From positions 1-9,705 of the forward strand of contig CAZKUN010000308.1 of NCBI GenBank assembly GCA_964555935.1: a DNA stretch of 9,705 nucleotides. Reading direction: 5' to 3'. The position numbers were made by a program, and so were the translations under genes. Source of the stretch: CAZKUN01 sp964555935 (GTDB lineage: Bacteria > Armatimonadota > Zipacnadia > Zipacnadales > VGFC01). Shown piece after piece: positions 1 through 6,578 of this stretch (position 1 is its first letter; each line of letters starts with the position of its first letter). The notes under the pieces are model-generated. The model was given only the letters and a program-made list of their open reading frames with translations. It was not told the origin of the DNA and made no database searches.

Positions 1-15
1 GGTGCCGAATCCGTC

Positions 16-62
16 GTAGGACAGGCGCAGGGAAACTCGTCGTCTGAGTTTCCACGCCTGTC
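16..62 (+). repeat. GTAG-footed compound stem-loop
   Basis: GTAG (16-19) is followed directly by GACAGGCG (20-27), which pairs with CGCCTGTC (55-62). Nested inside is GGAAACTC (31-38) pairing with GAGTTTCC (46-53) around loop GTCGTCT. The second tandem copy (GTAG 140-143) keeps the inner stem but its outer 3' arm is degraded. The GTAG foot is typical of REP elements used by TnpA-REP transposases. Confidence 0.75.
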
Positions 63-74
63 GCCGTTGCCCTC

Positions 75-98
75 GTAGGTCGAAGCTCTAGCTTCGAC
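75..98 (+). repeat. GTAG-footed palindrome, AGCT-core type (copy 1)
   Basis: GTAG (75-78) abuts a 9-bp stem GTCGAAGCT / AGCTTCGAC with a 2-nt CT spacer (79-98). An identical copy lies at 197-220. It shares its AGCT-spacer-AGCT core with the hairpins at 6579-6595 and 7740-7756, whose outer stem differs. Confidence 0.8.
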
Positions 99-196
99 GC
101 CGTTGCCTTCGTACCGCCAAGCTTGGTGCCGAATCCGTCGTAGGACAGGCGCAGGGAAACTCGTCGTCTGAGTTTCCACCTATCGCCGTTGCCTTC

Positions 197-220
197 GTAG
201 GTCGAAGCTCTAGCTTCGAC
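197..220 (+). repeat. GTAG-footed palindrome, AGCT-core type (copy 2)
   Basis: GTAG (197-200) followed at once by the same 20-bp palindrome as at 79-98. It lies 60 bp upstream of the start of the exported protein gene at 280, so it falls in that gene's promoter or leader region. Confidence 0.8.
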
Positions 221-269
221 GCCGTTCACTGGACCGCCGTCGTCGGTCGCCGGCCACGCGCGCTCGATC

Positions 270-273
270 GGAG
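270..273 (+). promoter_or_regulatory. Ribosome binding site GGAG
   Basis: GGAG six bases before the ATG at 280; it decides the start of the exported protein, whose first residues then form a signal peptide. Confidence 0.7.
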
Positions 274-279
274 ATCCGA

Positions 280-2589
280 ATGCGAGCTTCCTTCACGCTC
301 TTCGCCGGCCTTCTCACCACCCTCGCAGTCGCCCAACCACCGGCGCCTGACGCGATGATCCGCCACGCCGCCGAGAGCGGCGGCTCGATCTGGTCGCGGA
401 CCAACGAGTTGAGCGACGGGCTTGCATCTCGGGACATCTTCACCTACGCTCTTGCGCTTTGCGAGGCCGATACGGATCTCGACCGCTTGCCCGTGCTCTT
501 CGCGACTGCCGAACGCATGCAGGACCGCGACGAGAACAGCCGGGGATACGGCAACTTCCGGTGGCGCTGGGCCGACGGCTCGGTTCAGGACTTCAATGCT
601 GTTGAGTTCTGCATGCAAGCCGGCGCGATCATCTGGCTGAAGCACCAGGGCAAGCTGACCCCGGACCTCCGAGATACCGTCCGCGAGTTGCTCGAGTTCT
701 CCGTCGAAGGCTGCACTCGCCATCGCGTGCCCGAGAGCTACACGAACATCGCGCTGATGAACGCCCAGAATCTCATTCTGCTCGGCGAAGTGCTGGGCAA
801 GCCCGCCGTCGCCGACGAGGGCTACGCGCGCCTCGACCGCGTCTACCTCTACACCTACGAATTCGGCGTCCACGAATACTGCAGCCCAACCTACTACGGC
901 ACCGACCTCGATTGCCTCGTCCTAATCGAGGCATTCTGCGAGCGCGACCAGGGCAAGCAGCAGGCCCGCGCTCTGCTCGATCTGTTCTGGACCGACATCG
1001 CGGCCAACTGGTTCGAGCCCGCACGGAAACTCGCCGGAGCGCGCAGCCGCGATTACGACTACCTCCGTGGTCTCGGTTACCTCGATGTTCAACTCGTCGC
1101 GTGCGGCTGGCTCGATGGCGAGATGGGCGGCCTGAGCGCGATCTACCCCGCCCTCGCCGAGTGGACGCCGCCCGACCACCTTCGGGGCCTGAACGCCAAG
1201 TACCCGCGACTCGTCCGGCAACGCTGGGGCATCGGCGTCAGCCAGACGCGAACCCACTACCTGCTTCCGGATGTCACGCTCAGCAGCTCCGCCGCAACCT
1301 ACGGGGCCATGGACATTCCGCTCACGGTGACCTTCCCCGGCGACCGGAAGTCGGTGCGCGGTTACTTCATCGCCGACGGCCGCCGCGATCCCTACGGCAA
1401 GAAGAAGATCGCCGCCGGCCCGCACCAAAAGACCCTCCACCTGCGCCCGTTCTTCACGTCGGCCCAGAGCACGGTCGATGCCCTCAGCCTCGTCGTCTAC
1501 CGAGATCGCGACCTCCCGGAGACCGCCGGCACGCTTGAATCTCACTTCGTCTTGCCCGCTGCGGTCGATGGCATCTGGGTGGATGGCGAGCCCGTCGTCT
1601 TTGCGCCGGACACGCCGGTTGCGATTGCCGTCGCCAACTCGGTCATCATCCGCAAGGGCACGGCGGCGTTAGGGCTTCGCGTCCCCTGGGCCCGCGCGCT
1701 GAACGGCGAGGCAGCGCCCGTCGCGTTGGTCTGGGATGGAAATGAGTACGGGGCCACGCGCCTAACTGTCGCTCACCACGATCTCTGGGGTGTCGATGCG
1801 CCGTCGAACAACGTCGGCGCCGCCTCGTGGCTTCGCGTCGGCAGCGGAATCGATACCGACGCGGACCTGGCCGATTGGCGCGCGGAGTTCGCGTCCGCAG
1901 CTATGGAAGCAGACGTCGACGACGAGAACATCCGCATCCAGATCCCCGGGAGCGACGGCCCGGTTGTGGTCGCGGCGGCATCGCCCTTCTCCGGCCCAAT
2001 CGAGCTGCTGCCCACACCCTCGCGAGCCGTGCTGGAGATCGACGGCCAGGCCGTCGGCCGCGAAATCCTGGGAGACGTCGAGCCCGCCAAATCATACGTC
2101 GCGCAGCGCGCGGCGACGCCGGGAGATCTTCCCGAGATCGGTGAGGGACTGTACCTCGAGGCCGAAGACAGCGTGGTCATGGCGCCCATGGTGGCCGAAG
2201 ATGACGCGGACGCATCCGGGGGCAAATTTGTCTGGATGCCGGGCGAGTCCGGCGAGAAGGGCGGCGGCGAAGGAAGCGCAACCTGGCTGATCCACATCGC
2301 GAGGGAGGGCACGTATTACATGTGGGGACGGGTGATGGCGGCGACGCCCGACGACGACTCGTTCTTCATCCGCGTGTTCAGCGATTCAGCCGAGCCCATC
2401 AACATGGCGGACTGGCACATCGGCACTCACGAGACTTGGGAGTGGATTCCAGTGACCCTCTCCAAGACGGTCGACCCAACGCCTCTCGTGCTTCCCGCCG
2501 GACAGGTCAACCTCCAACTCCGGGTGCGCGAAGACGGCGCGAAGCTCGGCCGCCTATTCATCACGCCCGATCCCCTCGCCGTCCCGTAG
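280..2589 (+). CDS. Exported multidomain protein, possible polysaccharide lyase/hydrolase with CBM-like C-terminus
   Basis: Predicted to be exported: residues 1-19 form a short signal peptide (one Arg, a hydrophobic FTLFAGLLTTLAVA core, AVAQ as a plausible cleavage region). Residues ~25-300 are helix-rich and rich in Trp, Tyr and His (GNFRWRWADGS at 91-101, YTNIALMNAQNLILLGE at 154-170, HEYCSPTYYGTDLD at 198-211), which recalls the alpha/alpha-toroid of alginate- and heparinase-type lyases. Residues ~320-600 are beta-rich, like the C-terminal sandwich of such lyases. Residues ~624-764 begin YLEAEDS and look like a CBM6/CBM35-type jelly roll. A carbohydrate-active role fits, but I do not recognise a named family or prove catalytic residues, so the substrate is unknown. 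GGAG at 270-273 sits six bases before the ATG and supports this start. The gene stands alone; a hairpin begins at its stop codon. Confidence 0.85.
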   Translation: MRASFTLFAGLLTTLAVAQPPAPDAMIRHAAESGGSIWSRTNELSDGLASRDIFTYALALCEADTDLDRLPVLFATAERMQDRDENSRGYGNFRWRWADGSVQDFNAVEFCMQAGAIIWLKHQGKLTPDLRDTVRELLEFSVEGCTRHRVPESYTNIALMNAQNLILLGEVLGKPAVADEGYARLDRVYLYTYEFGVHEYCSPTYYGTDLDCLVLIEAFCERDQGKQQARALLDLFWTDIAANWFEPARKLAGARSRDYDYLRGLGYLDVQLVACGWLDGEMGGLSAIYPALAEWTPPDHLRGLNAKYPRLVRQRWGIGVSQTRTHYLLPDVTLSSSAATYGAMDIPLTVTFPGDRKSVRGYFIADGRRDPYGKKKIAAGPHQKTLHLRPFFTSAQSTVDALSLVVYRDRDLPETAGTLESHFVLPAAVDGIWVDGEPVVFAPDTPVAIAVANSVIIRKGTAALGLRVPWARALNGEAAPVALVWDGNEYGATRLTVAHHDLWGVDAPSNNVGAASWLRVGSGIDTDADLADWRAEFASAAMEADVDDENIRIQIPGSDGPVVVAAASPFSGPIELLPTPSRAVLEIDGQAVGREILGDVEPAKSYVAQRAATPGDLPEIGEGLYLEAEDSVVMAPMVAEDDADASGGKFVWMPGESGEKGGGEGSATWLIHIAREGTYYMWGRVMAATPDDDSFFIRVFSDSAEPINMADWHIGTHETWEWIPVTLSKTVDPTPLVLPAGQVNLQLRVREDGAKLGRLFITPDPLAVP

Positions 2590-2609
2590 GAGCGCGATTT
2601 ATCGCGCCC
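2586..2609 (+). repeat. GTAG-footed hairpin on the stop codon
   Basis: GTAG (2586-2589) contains the TAG stop of the exported protein gene and is followed by GCGCGAT TT ATCGCGC (2592-2607), with one further G-C pair (2590/2609) across an A-C mismatch. It may act as a transcription end signal, but there is no T-tract. I read it as a REP-like element that has landed on the stop codon. Confidence 0.7.
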
Positions 2610-2620
2610 TGCCTCAAATG

Positions 2621-2732
2621 CTCCCGCCCCGTCGAATGCCTTTGCCCGCGTCGCGAAAGGCCGCGTAGCGACGCGGCTCCCGCCCCGTCGAGTGCCTTTG
2701 TCCGCGTCGCGAAAGGCCGCGTAGCGACGCGG
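2621..2732. repeat. Two perfect-length 56-bp tandem repeats
   Basis: Units 2621-2676 and 2677-2732 are directly abutting and differ at only two positions. Each ends in a 9-bp stem (CCGCGTCGC / GCGACGCGG; 2646-2654 with 2668-2676, and 2702-2710 with 2724-2732) around a 13-nt loop. A third, diverged unit starts at 2775 with the same first ~30 bases and then switches to a different 15-bp repeat. Confidence 0.93.
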
Positions 2733-2773
2733 AAACTCCCAAGGAAACTCGTCGTTTGAGTTTCCAAGTTTCC
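2731..2773. repeat. Nested hairpin, type 1 family (third copy)
   Basis: The inner stem GGAAACTC / GAGTTTCC (2743-2750 with 2758-2765, loop GTCGTTT) is the same stem as at 31-53 and 155-177. Around it lies a second copy of the same arm sequence: GGAAACT (2731-2737) pairs with AGTTTCC (2767-2773). It is inserted between the second and third 56-bp-type units. Confidence 0.85.
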
Positions 2774-2774
2774 A

Positions 2775-2838
2775 CTCCCGCCCCGTCGAATGCCTTTGCC
2801 CGCGTAGCGAGAGACCGCGTAGCGAGAGACCGCGTAGC
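2775..2838. repeat. Third repeat unit with 15-bp short tandem repeat
   Basis: It starts like the 56-bp units, then CGCGTAGCGAGAGAC is repeated at 2801-2815 and 2816-2830, with a partial third copy (CGCGTAGC) at 2831-2838 leading into the next hairpin. Each short unit contains GTAG. Confidence 0.85.
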
Positions 2839-2858
2839 ACCGGCGCCCTCGCCGGTGC
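2834..2858 (+). terminator. Strong GTAG-footed hairpin between convergent genes
   Basis: GTAG at 2834-2837, then GCACCGGCG (2837-2845), loop CCCT, CGCCGGTGC (2850-2858): a 9-bp GC-rich stem. It lies five bases past the stop codon of the minus-strand flavoprotein gene, between convergent genes. It could work as a terminator, but there is no T-run on either side, so a REP-type element is equally likely. Confidence 0.55.
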
Positions 2859-2863
2859 ATGCC

Positions 2864-3868
2864 TTACCTCAAATACTCCTGCCCCGAATCCGGATTCTGC
2901 GTGCATCCGATCGGGATGCCCCGCCGCAGGTTGCCGTAGCACATCTCATCACACAGAACGCACTCCACGATCTCGTCTCGGCGGCCATCGCGCACCTTGT
3001 TCGCGATCTCACCATCGGCGATCAGCCCACGCCCGATAGCGATCAGGTCCGCGCGGCCCTCGGTCAGCACTGTCTCCGCTGCATCCGCGTCGTTGAATCC
3101 GCCAACCGCGATGACGGGGATGCCGACCTCCTTCTTCATCTCACCCGCCAGGATGGCTTTCGGCTCATCCACTCCCCGGTTGCTGGGCGAGACATCCAGA
3201 ATGTCCAGCCCGCCGGCCTCAAGCTGCTTCACGAACCAGCGGCTCTCTTCCAGCGTGTAGCCATCCGCCTCGATCGTGTGTCGGTAAATCAGCAAGCACT
3301 CCTCATCCACCGCATAGCGAACCGACTTCAGCACGCGCAATCCCATCTGCGCGCGCGCCTCGGTCGAGCCACCAAACTCGTCCGTCCGCCGATTGTCGGT
3401 CGCCGAGAAGAACCTGTTGAGGAAGAAGCCATGCGCCCCATGCGGCTGAACGCCATCGAACCCGATCCTCCGACACTGCTCCGCCGCCTTGCCGTACAGC
3501 CCGATGATCTCCTCAAGCTCGTCGCCCGTCGCCTCGCGAGCGTCGCCCTTGTCCGATGCCCATATCGCCTCGCCGGCGGCGTTGTGGCCGCGCTCGAAGA
3601 TCTGAATCGCCACCGCGGCGCCTTCGGCCTTCACTGCGTCGACCGTCGGCTTGACCTTGTCGGCAAACTCGGGATCAGCCAGCAGTCGAATGCCCGTCGC
3701 CTCCCAGATCACCAACCCGCACCCGCCTCGCGCGCGGGAGACATACCACTCGTGGTACTGCGCGGATCCCGGCTCCATGACGGTGACCATTGGCGGCATC
3801 ACGACCCGATTCCGCAACTCGACTGGCCCAATCGTGATCGATGAAAACAGCGTTGGGTGATCGCTCAT
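2864..3868 (-). CDS. Old Yellow Enzyme family flavin oxidoreductase with 4Fe-4S cysteine motif
   Basis: FMN-dependent NADH:flavin oxidoreductase of the OYE / 2,4-dienoyl-CoA reductase group, presumably cytoplasmic, expected to reduce an activated C=C or similar bond. Seen: N-terminal LRNRVVMPPM, active-site pair HGAH (His143, His146), the family block NRRTDEFGGS at ~159-168, and GRGLIADGE near 279-287. Cys303, 306, 310 and 322 are spaced CX2CX3CX11C, the 4Fe-4S pattern of FadH-type dienoyl-CoA reductases. Those enzymes continue for about 300 residues with a flavin/NADPH domain; this protein stops 12 residues after the last Cys. It would need an external electron donor or be a truncated form. 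The ATG overlaps the aldolase stop (TGATG), with a GGAGGG-type binding site inside the aldolase end, so the two are translationally coupled. Family call sure, substrate unknown. Confidence 0.93.
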   Translation of the reverse strand: MSDHPTLFSSITIGPVELRNRVVMPPMVTVMEPGSAQYHEWYVSRARGGCGLVIWEATGIRLLADPEFADKVKPTVDAVKAEGAAVAIQIFERGHNAAGEAIWASDKGDAREATGDELEEIIGLYGKAAEQCRRIGFDGVQPHGAHGFFLNRFFSATDNRRTDEFGGSTEARAQMGLRVLKSVRYAVDEECLLIYRHTIEADGYTLEESRWFVKQLEAGGLDILDVSPSNRGVDEPKAILAGEMKKEVGIPVIAVGGFNDADAAETVLTEGRADLIAIGRGLIADGEIANKVRDGRRDEIVECVLCDEMCYGNLRRGIPIGCTQNPDSGQEYLR

Positions 3869-4674
3869 CAGAACATCCCTCCCGGCGCCTCTTCCGGCGC
3901 GTCCTCTGCATCGAAATCGGCCCGCGCGGCCGCTAGTCCGCTGCTGATCATCCCCGCCTCGCTGCTCGCCGCCAGGAAAGTCATCCCCTCATCTCGCCAG
4001 AAGCGGCACATCTCAGCGCTGGGCGCGTGGATTCCCGATGAAATCCCATTCTCCCGCGCCGCGCGCACCACCTCACGCACGGATGCGACGAAGTCCGGGT
4101 GATCGAGTTGGCCAGGTATCCCCAGCGTCGCCGACAGATCCATCGGCCCGATCAGCAGCACGTTGATCCCAGGCACGGCCGCGATCTCGTCGATTCGCGA
4201 GACCGCGTCCGCGCTCTCGATCTGGACGACCACCACTGTCGACTCGTTGACTTCGACCATGGTCTTGAGCGGGTCCTCGACGCGCTGGTAATCCTGCCCG
4301 GCGCCGCCGAGAGCCAGGCCTCGATTGCCCTCGGGCGCGTAGCGAGCCCAGTTAACGACCTCGGCAGCCTCCTCGGCGGTCTCTATGCGCGGCATCATCA
4401 GACCGTTCGCGCCGAAGTCCAGCGAGCGGCTAACGTACGTCGGGCCACGCCCGGGCACCCGCAGAATCGCCGTCACGTCCCAGCCACGTGCCACGCGGCA
4501 GAGATCCGCGACGCTTTCGGTGGTGAACGATCCGTGCTCCGTGTCGATCAACACGAAGTCCATCCCCGCGTTCGCCACGAGGACCATCACGTCCGGCGTC
4601 CGGCACATCGCGACCATCGTGCCGAACACGTTCTTGCCCTCGCGGATGGCCTGTCTCAGTTCAGTCGGCTTCAT
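3868..4674 (-). CDS. HpcH/HpaI (class II pyruvate) aldolase family protein
   Basis: Metal-dependent aldolase of the family that includes 2-dehydro-3-deoxyglucarate aldolase (GarL) and 4-hydroxy-2-oxoheptanedioate aldolase (HpaI); these cleave or form bonds between pyruvate and an aldehyde. Seen in its 268 residues, the usual family length: DTEHG with the catalytic His47, Arg72 in LRVP, a GANGLMMPRIETAEEA block at 88-103, QIES with metal ligand Glu153, and GPMDLS with Asp179. All key residues are present, so it should be active. GGAG five bases before the ATG supports this start. It is the first gene of an operon with the OYE flavoprotein and is divergent from the metallo-hydrolase gene. The tail from ~254 is acidic (DFDAEDAPEEAP) and probably disordered. 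The sugar-acid substrate cannot be told from sequence. Confidence 0.94.
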   Translation of the reverse strand: MKPTELRQAIREGKNVFGTMVAMCRTPDVMVLVANAGMDFVLIDTEHGSFTTESVADLCRVARGWDVTAILRVPGRGPTYVSRSLDFGANGLMMPRIETAEEAAEVVNWARYAPEGNRGLALGGAGQDYQRVEDPLKTMVEVNESTVVVVQIESADAVSRIDEIAAVPGINVLLIGPMDLSATLGIPGQLDHPDFVASVREVVRAARENGISSGIHAPSAEMCRFWRDEGMTFLAASSEAGMISSGLAAARADFDAEDAPEEAPGGMF

Positions 4675-4679
4675 GATTG

Positions 4680-4683
4680 CTCC
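4680..4683 (-). promoter_or_regulatory. Ribosome binding site of the aldolase gene
   Basis: GGAG on the minus strand, five bases before the ATG at 4674. It lies in the 185-bp divergent gap (4675-4859) that must hold the promoters of both the operon and the hydrolase; I see no promoter there good enough to name. Confidence 0.65.
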
Positions 4684-4859
4684 GCTTCTTCGTCAGTGCT
4701 GGCGTCAGGTCGCTTCCGTTTCGCTGCCGCAACGCTTTCGCCCTGTCTCGACTGAACACAAGGGCGATTACCGCGTCTGAGGAACTAGCTCGCACGTTGG
4801 GGCGTACCTTTACAGTAACTCGGTTGGCGAACGCGCTCTCGGAAGGGACGGAACTCTGG

Positions 4860-5678
4860 GTGATATTCACGGTACTCGGGACAGCGGCGGCGGAGGGTTG
4901 GCCGGGAATCTGGTGCGCGTGTGACGCTTGCCGCGAGGCTGCGAAACTTGGCGGCCGCGACATCCGTCGCCGCGCGGCCTACAACATCGATGACCGCGTC
5001 CAGATCGACCTCGGCCCCGACGCGCTCGCGCAACAGTGGCAGTTCGGGCTCGACTACACGAAGCTCGAGCACCTGTTCTTCACCCACTCGCACGACGACC
5101 ACTGCCTGCCATCGAACCTCAATTACCGGCGCGAGGGGTACAGCATCCTACCCGAGGACAACCATCTCGTGATCCACGGCAACGATGCGGTCGAGCAGCT
5201 CCTTGAGAAGCACTGCTCGCCTCTTCCCCACCTTCAGGCCGAGTACAAGCGCTTGGTGCCGTTCCGGACGATAGACGCGGGCGAGGGCTTGCTGGTCACT
5301 CCCATCATGGCGGATCACGCGGACGAGGAAGAGGCCGTCAACTTCCTGCTGGAGTCCGGCGAGGGCACGCTGCTTCAGGGCAATGACACCGGCTGGTGGC
5401 CGGACGAGACGTGGGAGTTCCTCGCGACGAAGCAGATCACCGTCGTGTTTCTCGACTGCACTTACGGGCTGCACAGCGGCGGGCGGAGCCATCTCGGCGC
5501 TCCGGAGGTGGTCGATGCGATGGCTCACCTCGAGACCGTCGGCGCGCTCGCGCCGAAGGCCCGAAGGATCGCCACCCACTTCAGCCACAACGGCGCCGCG
5601 CTCCACCACGAACTCGTCGACTACTTCGAGCCCCACGGCATCCAAGTCGCCTACGATGGCCTCAGCGTGGAATTCTGA
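4860..5678 (+). CDS. PhnP-like metallo-beta-lactamase-fold hydrolase
   Basis: Binuclear-metal hydrolase of the metallo-beta-lactamase superfamily, closest in pattern to PhnP (cyclic phosphodiesterase of phosphonate metabolism) and relatives. From the GTG start: the opening VIFTVLGTAAAEGWP is the family's usual first strand and glycine turn; Cys19, Cys21 and Cys24 (CACDAC) match the structural zinc site; HSHDDH at 76-81 is the HxHxDH metal motif; His153, Asp176 and His240 complete the active site; His243 (HFSH) would be the fourth structural zinc ligand. All ligands are present. The frame stays open upstream to an ATG at 4677, but those 61 residues (Arg-rich, no motif) have no family counterpart and would run into the aldolase leader, so I prefer GTG 4860, preceded by GGAAGGGACGGA. 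No other phosphonate genes are nearby, so the substrate remains open. Confidence 0.88.
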   Translation: MIFTVLGTAAAEGWPGIWCACDACREAAKLGGRDIRRRAAYNIDDRVQIDLGPDALAQQWQFGLDYTKLEHLFFTHSHDDHCLPSNLNYRREGYSILPEDNHLVIHGNDAVEQLLEKHCSPLPHLQAEYKRLVPFRTIDAGEGLLVTPIMADHADEEEAVNFLLESGEGTLLQGNDTGWWPDETWEFLATKQITVVFLDCTYGLHSGGRSHLGAPEVVDAMAHLETVGALAPKARRIATHFSHNGAALHHELVDYFEPHGIQVAYDGLSVEF

Positions 5679-5696
5679 TACCCATCCGTTCTCTGC

Positions 5697-5720
5697 GTGG
5701 CGCAGGCATTCTTGCCTGCG
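5697..5720 (+). repeat. GTGG-footed hairpin between convergent genes
   Basis: GTGG (5697-5700) then CGCAGGCA TTCT TGCCTGCG, an 8-bp stem with a 4-nt loop filling 5701-5720. It lies in the 46-bp gap between the stops of the metallo-hydrolase and the GIY-YIG gene and may serve as a bidirectional transcription end, though it has no T-tract. The GTGG foot and compact stem fit a REP element. Confidence 0.75.
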
Positions 5721-5724
5721 GCCG

Positions 5725-6435
5725 TCATCCCCGCCTCGCGTGTTCGGGCGGCGCGCCCCACATCTGGGCGTGGAGGCGATACAGTTCCTCCTCCGCCGCC
5801 GCGGGCCGCTCCGTTGGGGCCCACCGGACTCTCAACGCGGATGGCTCCTCGTTCTCGCGCATCTTCCGCCCGGCCTGATGGATCGCCGTCCCCTGGATCA
5901 TCGCGTTCATGATGCGCCGCTTCAGGTCGGCGCTCTGCCCGATGTAGATCGGGTCGGCTTGGCCGCTGCGGTACACCTCATACACGCCGGGCTCGTGCGG
6001 GGGCAGGCTGACCTCGGCCGCGTGTTCGCCGGTGCCTGCCAGATCCTCCCAATGCTCAAGATACGACCACCGGAGGTGGATCGTGCCGATTTCCAGTTCA
6101 TCGTAGCCTGCTTCCTCCTGCCGACTGCGCCGCGCTGCCCAGGAGCCCTCCTCGGCCGTTTTCTCCTCAGGCGTACCCTGCCGGCGCGCCACGACCGGGT
6201 TCCTCACCACATCGAACCCGAGACGCTTCAGCGTGCTCGCCGCCCCATCCGAGTGGACTCCGCGCCGATCCACCCCCAGGCTGTCGCACAGCGCCTGCCT
6301 CACCGGGAAGGCAACGCCCTCGATGTCCACCATGTAGATGGCCTCATGGTCGGGCTCAACCCCGTCCAACGCCTCGATGATCCGCTCCCGGGAGACCCGC
6401 CGCTTGCGGCCCTTAAGCGTAATCTCAATCTCCAC
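5725..6435 (-). CDS. GIY-YIG domain protein with McrA-like N-terminal domain
   Basis: Putative nuclease or DNA-binding protein. Residues ~149-236 hold a GIY-YIG fold: GVY (150-152), YIG (164-166), Arg173/174 in LKRRI, and a Glu in AAAEEELYRLH (213-222). The C-terminal Asn that usually closes the domain is not evident: the protein ends GAPPEHARRG. Residues ~15-78 (FPVRQALCDSLGVDR at 43-57, STLKRLGFDVV at 67-77) recall a small module with a yPxK...LGF pattern at the N-terminus of some McrA-type restriction proteins; that likeness is from memory and tentative. A charged Ala/Glu/Arg linker joins the two. GTG at 6435 has GGGGGAG six bases upstream, so I prefer it to the in-frame TTG at 6462, which would add nine residues. 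It is flanked on both sides by repeats and faces a decayed gene region. The role is unproven; defence or repair are possible. Confidence 0.8.
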   Translation of the reverse strand: MEIEITLKGRKRRVSRERIIEALDGVEPDHEAIYMVDIEGVAFPVRQALCDSLGVDRRGVHSDGAASTLKRLGFDVVRNPVVARRQGTPEEKTAEEGSWAARRSRQEEAGYDELEIGTIHLRWSYLEHWEDLAGTGEHAAEVSLPPHEPGVYEVYRSGQADPIYIGQSADLKRRIMNAMIQGTAIHQAGRKMRENEEPSALRVRWAPTERPAAAEEELYRLHAQMWGAPPEHARRG

Positions 6436-6441
6436 CGATGG

Positions 6442-6448
6442 CTCCCCC
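6442..6448 (-). promoter_or_regulatory. Ribosome binding site GGGGGAG
   Basis: A strong purine tract six bases before the GTG at 6435. It lies inside the longer in-frame reading and is the reason for choosing GTG over TTG 6462. Confidence 0.65.
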
Positions 6449-6512
6449 TCTTCGCGTGGCAACAGGGCTCGTGTCCCGTTGCCATACCGTCATAGGTCCG
6501 AGATACTCACAG

Positions 6513-6535
6513 GGGAACTTGTCGCTTGAGTTCCC
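6513..6535. repeat. Hairpin type 1 family, covarying copy
   Basis: GGGAACTT (6513-6520), loop GTCGCTT, GAGTTCCC (6528-6535). Compared with the copies at 31, 155 and 2743, the third pair is G-C instead of A-T, with both bases changed, and the last pair is T-G instead of C-G. It begins the long gene-free stretch 6463-6970. Confidence 0.8.
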
Positions 6536-6578
6536 AAGTCTGCATTCCGGCCCGTCGAGGCCCTTGCCTCCTTGGACC

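Larger units (their letters stand above)
1..226. repeat. Tandem pair of ~103-bp intergenic repeats
   Basis: Positions 1-104 and 125-226 are two nearly identical direct copies with a period of 124 bp; the main difference is a short change after the first hairpin (CGCCTGTCGCC in copy 1, CTATCGCC in copy 2). Each copy carries hairpin type 1 (GGAAACTC, loop GTCGTCT, GAGTTTCC) at 31-53 and 155-177, and a 20-bp near-perfect palindrome (GTCGAAGCTCTAGCTTCGAC) at 79-98 and 201-220. No convincing reading frame covers this stretch. Related hairpins recur at 2743, 6513 and 7787, so this belongs to a dispersed family rather than being a local duplication only. Confidence 0.93.

Noticed and set aside
2621..2838. 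Tandem units considered as a CRISPR array
   Set aside because: The units abut directly with no unique spacers, and there are no cas genes; they are tandem and palindromic repeats.
2756..3844. A 362-codon plus-strand frame opposite the OYE gene
   Set aside because: It is the antisense shadow of a clear flavoprotein with all family motifs, a common effect in high-GC DNA. Its own translation shows no motif.
4797..4816. A TACAGT box with an upstream TTGGGG as a promoter for the hydrolase
   Set aside because: The spacing between the boxes is only about 8 bp, too short for a sigma-70 promoter.
5383..6495. A 370-codon plus-strand frame across the hydrolase end and the GIY-YIG gene
   Set aside because: It spans a hairpin and two genes with recognisable domains in other frames; its translation is Arg/Pro/Ser-rich without a fold.
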